DNA of 64,000 nt from an uncultured Collinsella sp. GTDB lineage: Bacteria; Actinomycetota; Coriobacteriia; Coriobacteriales; Coriobacteriaceae. The notes under the pieces are model-generated. The model ran no database searches, had not been told where the DNA came from, and worked only from the letters and a program-made list of their open reading frames with translations. Positions 62,056-64,000 of the stretch are shown here, piece after piece (the first letter of the stretch is position 1; each line of letters starts with the position of its first letter). The DNA lies in contig UQIT01000001.1 in NCBI GenBank assembly GCA_900541175.1, positions 1 through 64,000 on the forward strand. Direction: 5' to 3'. The position numbers were made by a program, and so were the translations under genes.

Positions 62056-63481
62056 CGCTTCCGATCCGCGCCAGCAGAATCGTACACGGCAGCCGGCGTC
62101 GCGCCCTGCCCAGCCTGGCCAGCGTCCGGCACAGCCGACGCAGCGCGCAGCTCAGTCTGCCGCGCGCTCGGTGCAGTCCTTCTCTCATTCGGCCCAACCT
62201 GTTCAACGGACGGGTCAGCAGCCTTCTGCTCGTTCGGTTCAGCATTCGGCTTCTCACGCGGCTCAACAGCCCACTGCTCGTACGGCCCAGCCTGCAGGCG
62301 GTACCCGCTTTAAGCAGCAGGCACCTACCCAGCGAACTCAGGTCCCTCAATCGCATTCGCATCACGCTCGCGGTTCGCATGGCGTTGCTCCGGCGACCCG
62401 CTCGAGCTACAACACGCATGCTCGTCGCGGTGCTCAAAAGAAAAGCTCCCCGGTGCCTATGATTATCGGCGTTGTGGTGGCGGTGCTCGCGCTTGCTGCG
62501 ATCGCTTTCTTTGTCGTGCCGGCCGTCAAGGGCTTCTTTGCCGGTGAGGATACGAAGGTCACGGCTGGTCAGCAGGTTACGGTGACCATTCCCGATGGTG
62601 CTTCAGGCGATACGATCGCCTCGATTCTCTCCGAGAACCATATCGTAGAAAATCCCAAGGATTACTATGCGGCGGTGAAAAAGCTCAACGCCGATATGTC
62701 GCTCAGGCCCGGTGATTATTCGTTCACCACACTCATGGATGCGACCAAGGTTGTTCAGCAGCTCATGGAAGGCCCCAACGCGGGCTCCAGTGCGCTGACT
62801 ATCCCTGAGGGCCTGACGGTCGATCAAGTCGCCGACCGTGTGGCCCAGGCCTACGACGGCATCTCTAAGGAAGACTTCCTCAACCAGGCCAAGGCCTCCA
62901 ACTACGTGGACGACTATAGCTTCCTTAAGGGCGCCGCCAACGATTCGCTCGAGGGTTTCTTGTTCCCCAAGACCTATTCGTTGGGTGATTTGCCGACGGC
63001 CGATGGCGTGATTCGCGCTATGCTCGATCAGTTTAAGACCGAGTACAAGTCGCTTGACTTTGCGAGCTGCGAAGCCAAGATCAAGGAACGCTACGGTGTG
63101 GAGATGTCCGACTACGACATCGTCAACTTGGCCTCTATCGTTGAGCGCGAGGGCCTCAACGCCGACCAGCGCGCGCACGTGGCCTCGGTCTTCTACAACC
63201 GTCTTGCCGGCAAGCTCGATGGTCTGCGCTATCTCAACAGCGATGCGACCATGATGTATGTCACCGGTGGCGAGGTTACCGCCGACGACCTGCAGAGCGA
63301 TAGTCCGTATAACACCTATAAGCACGAGGGCCTGCCGCCCACGCCCATCTGCTCTCCGTCGCTCGAGGCACTCAAGGCCACGCTTGAGCCGACCGACTCC
63401 GATGACCTGTATTTCTACATTACGCAGGACGAGGAGTACTTCTCGCAAACCTACGAAGAGCATCAACAGTCTTGGAATTAG
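62048..63481 (+). CDS. mltG: Endolytic murein transglycosylase MltG
   Basis: A 477-aa membrane enzyme that cuts nascent glycan strands. Residues 1-135 are an unusually long Gln/Ala/Pro/Ser/Arg-rich, probably disordered cytosolic segment, then a helix (about 137-160) and the YceG domain with the catalytic Glu in A-S-I-V-E-R-E-G and G-L-P-P-T-P-I-C-S-P-S. ATG 62048 overlaps the end of ruvX. Confidence 0.93.
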   Translation: MSSASDPRQQNRTRQPASRPAQPGQRPAQPTQRAAQSAARSVQSFSHSAQPVQRTGQQPSARSVQHSASHAAQQPTARTAQPAGGTRFKQQAPTQRTQVPQSHSHHARGSHGVAPATRSSYNTHARRGAQKKSSPVPMIIGVVVAVLALAAIAFFVVPAVKGFFAGEDTKVTAGQQVTVTIPDGASGDTIASILSENHIVENPKDYYAAVKKLNADMSLRPGDYSFTTLMDATKVVQQLMEGPNAGSSALTIPEGLTVDQVADRVAQAYDGISKEDFLNQAKASNYVDDYSFLKGAANDSLEGFLFPKTYSLGDLPTADGVIRAMLDQFKTEYKSLDFASCEAKIKERYGVEMSDYDIVNLASIVEREGLNADQRAHVASVFYNRLAGKLDGLRYLNSDATMMYVTGGEVTADDLQSDSPYNTYKHEGLPPTPICSPSLEALKATLEPTDSDDLYFYITQDEEYFSQTYEEHQQSWN

Positions 63482-63482
63482 C

Positions 63483-63980
63483 ATGAGGATTTTTAGCCCC
63501 AAACGTTACGTTGCCTCGGTCGATCGCATCGACCTTGATACCCTTTGGGCCGACGGCAAACGCGCCATTCTGCTCGATCGCGATAACACCCTGGTGCCGC
63601 GCGACACCGAGCAGGTTCCCGCCGCGGTTTCCGCTTGGCTCGATACCGCCCGCGCCAAAGGCTTTAAGCTGTGCATGGTGTCCAACAACTGGCATCGCGA
63701 CCAGGTCATGGCATCAGCACGCGAGCTGGGACTCGAGGCCATCAGCCATGCCATGAAGCCGGCGCCGTTTGCCCTCAAGGCGGGTCTTAAGCGCCTCGGC
63801 GCCACGGCTGACGAGGCGGTGCTGATCGGTGATCAGCTCTACACGGACGTGTGGAGCGGCAACTTCGCCGGCGTCGATACCATCCTGGTAAAGCCGCAGG
63901 CGACGCAGGACCTGTGGTATACGCAGATCTTCCGTATCTTTGAGCGCCGGGCCCTGCGCGACCTTCCTTGCGAGGAATAG
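63483..63980 (+). CDS. YqeG family HAD-IIIA phosphatase
   Basis: A 165-aa HAD phosphatase. L-L-D-R-D-N-T-L-V (Asp32, Asp34) is motif I, M-V-S-N-N motif II and V-L-I-G-D-Q-L-Y-T-D-V motif IV. YqeG proteins commonly precede aroE in Gram-positive bacteria; related mitochondrial enzymes dephosphorylate phosphatidylglycerophosphate. ATG 63483 directly follows the mltG stop. Confidence 0.9.
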   Translation: MRIFSPKRYVASVDRIDLDTLWADGKRAILLDRDNTLVPRDTEQVPAAVSAWLDTARAKGFKLCMVSNNWHRDQVMASARELGLEAISHAMKPAPFALKAGLKRLGATADEAVLIGDQLYTDVWSGNFAGVDTILVKPQATQDLWYTQIFRIFERRALRDLPCEE

Positions 63981-63988
63981 GTCTCGTC

Positions 63989-64000
63989 ATGTCCCAGCAC
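63989..64000 (+). CDS. Start of a following gene, cut by the window edge
   Basis: ATG 63989 follows GAGGAATAGG and begins M-S-Q-H before the window ends. Too little is present to identify it. Confidence 0.3.

Noticed and set aside
1..64000. CRISPR arrays, prophage, toxin-antitoxin or defence islands
   Set aside because: No direct-repeat arrays, phage structural genes or recognised defence proteins were seen anywhere in the window.

Overview
The window is 64 kb of a high-GC, gene-dense bacterial chromosome. Gene content and order (rimP-nusA-infB-rbfA-nrnA-truB-ribF-dnaG, then rpoD; rnc-smc-ftsY-ffh), a Gls24/FakA pair, GTG/TTG starts with strong Shine-Dalgarno sites, and dispersed perfect palindromes between genes all suggest an actinobacterial gut anaerobe of the Coriobacteriia, most likely Collinsella. 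That assignment is from memory of such genomes and was not searched. Almost everything is core chromosome; the one clearly foreign patch is about 42.64-44.05 kb.

Layout. 0-7.3 kb: the 3' end of a GH32 glycosidase, a degenerate Cys/Met-metabolism PLP protein, a ModE-like regulator, guaB, leuS and a frameshifted lipoprotein gene. 7.5-17.7 kb: a long co-directional translation/replication operon (rimP to dnaG) behind a clear promoter and a leader terminator, followed by the housekeeping sigma factor gene. 19.3-25.1 kb: two identical tRNA-Asn genes, a Gls24 protein, fakA, recG, rsmD and coaD. 25.1-34.6 kb: a DivIVA-like protein, DUF177 protein, rpmF, plsX, acpP, rnc, smc, ftsY and ffh (lipid synthesis into chromosome segregation and SRP targeting). 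34.7-42.7 kb: a fused DUF134-NifX regulator with its own operators, diverging from thyA-folA; a TrmH methyltransferase, a MATE exporter, a cobO/btuR gene with a nonsense codon, ftsH and a DUF523 gene. 42.6-44.05 kb: a decayed mobile patch (recombinase tail, IS3 remnant, low-GC peptidase E). 44.3-58.8 kb: a GldA-like dehydrogenase, ileS under a T-box riboswitch, lspA and an RluA-family synthase, a glycosyltransferase, a prepilin peptidase, dgt, rarA, a SigB-type cluster and an AI-2E family permease. 58.9-64 kb: alaS, ruvX, mltG and a YqeG phosphatase.

How the genes work together. Most genes serve translation (three aminoacyl-tRNA synthetases, initiation and maturation factors, tRNA and rRNA modification), replication and repair (DnaG, RecG, RarA, SMC) and protein export (Ffh, FtsY, LspA). 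Visible regulation includes the ileS T-box with an AUC specifier, a terminator in the rimP-nusA leader, a very large hairpin before leuS, and paired operators around the DUF134-NifX promoter.

The most unusual points are the DUF134-NifX-His/Cys protein with a strong internal ribosome-binding site and bracketing operators; an IMP dehydrogenase that looks like the Tritrichomonas foetus enzyme; a PLP-fold protein whose Schiff-base lysine is replaced by arginine; a SigB-adjacent anti-sigma-like protein without its N-box asparagine; a zinc-knuckle-like tail on NusA; and two one-base lesions (lipoprotein, cobO). I did not find a wholly new defence or biosynthetic system.
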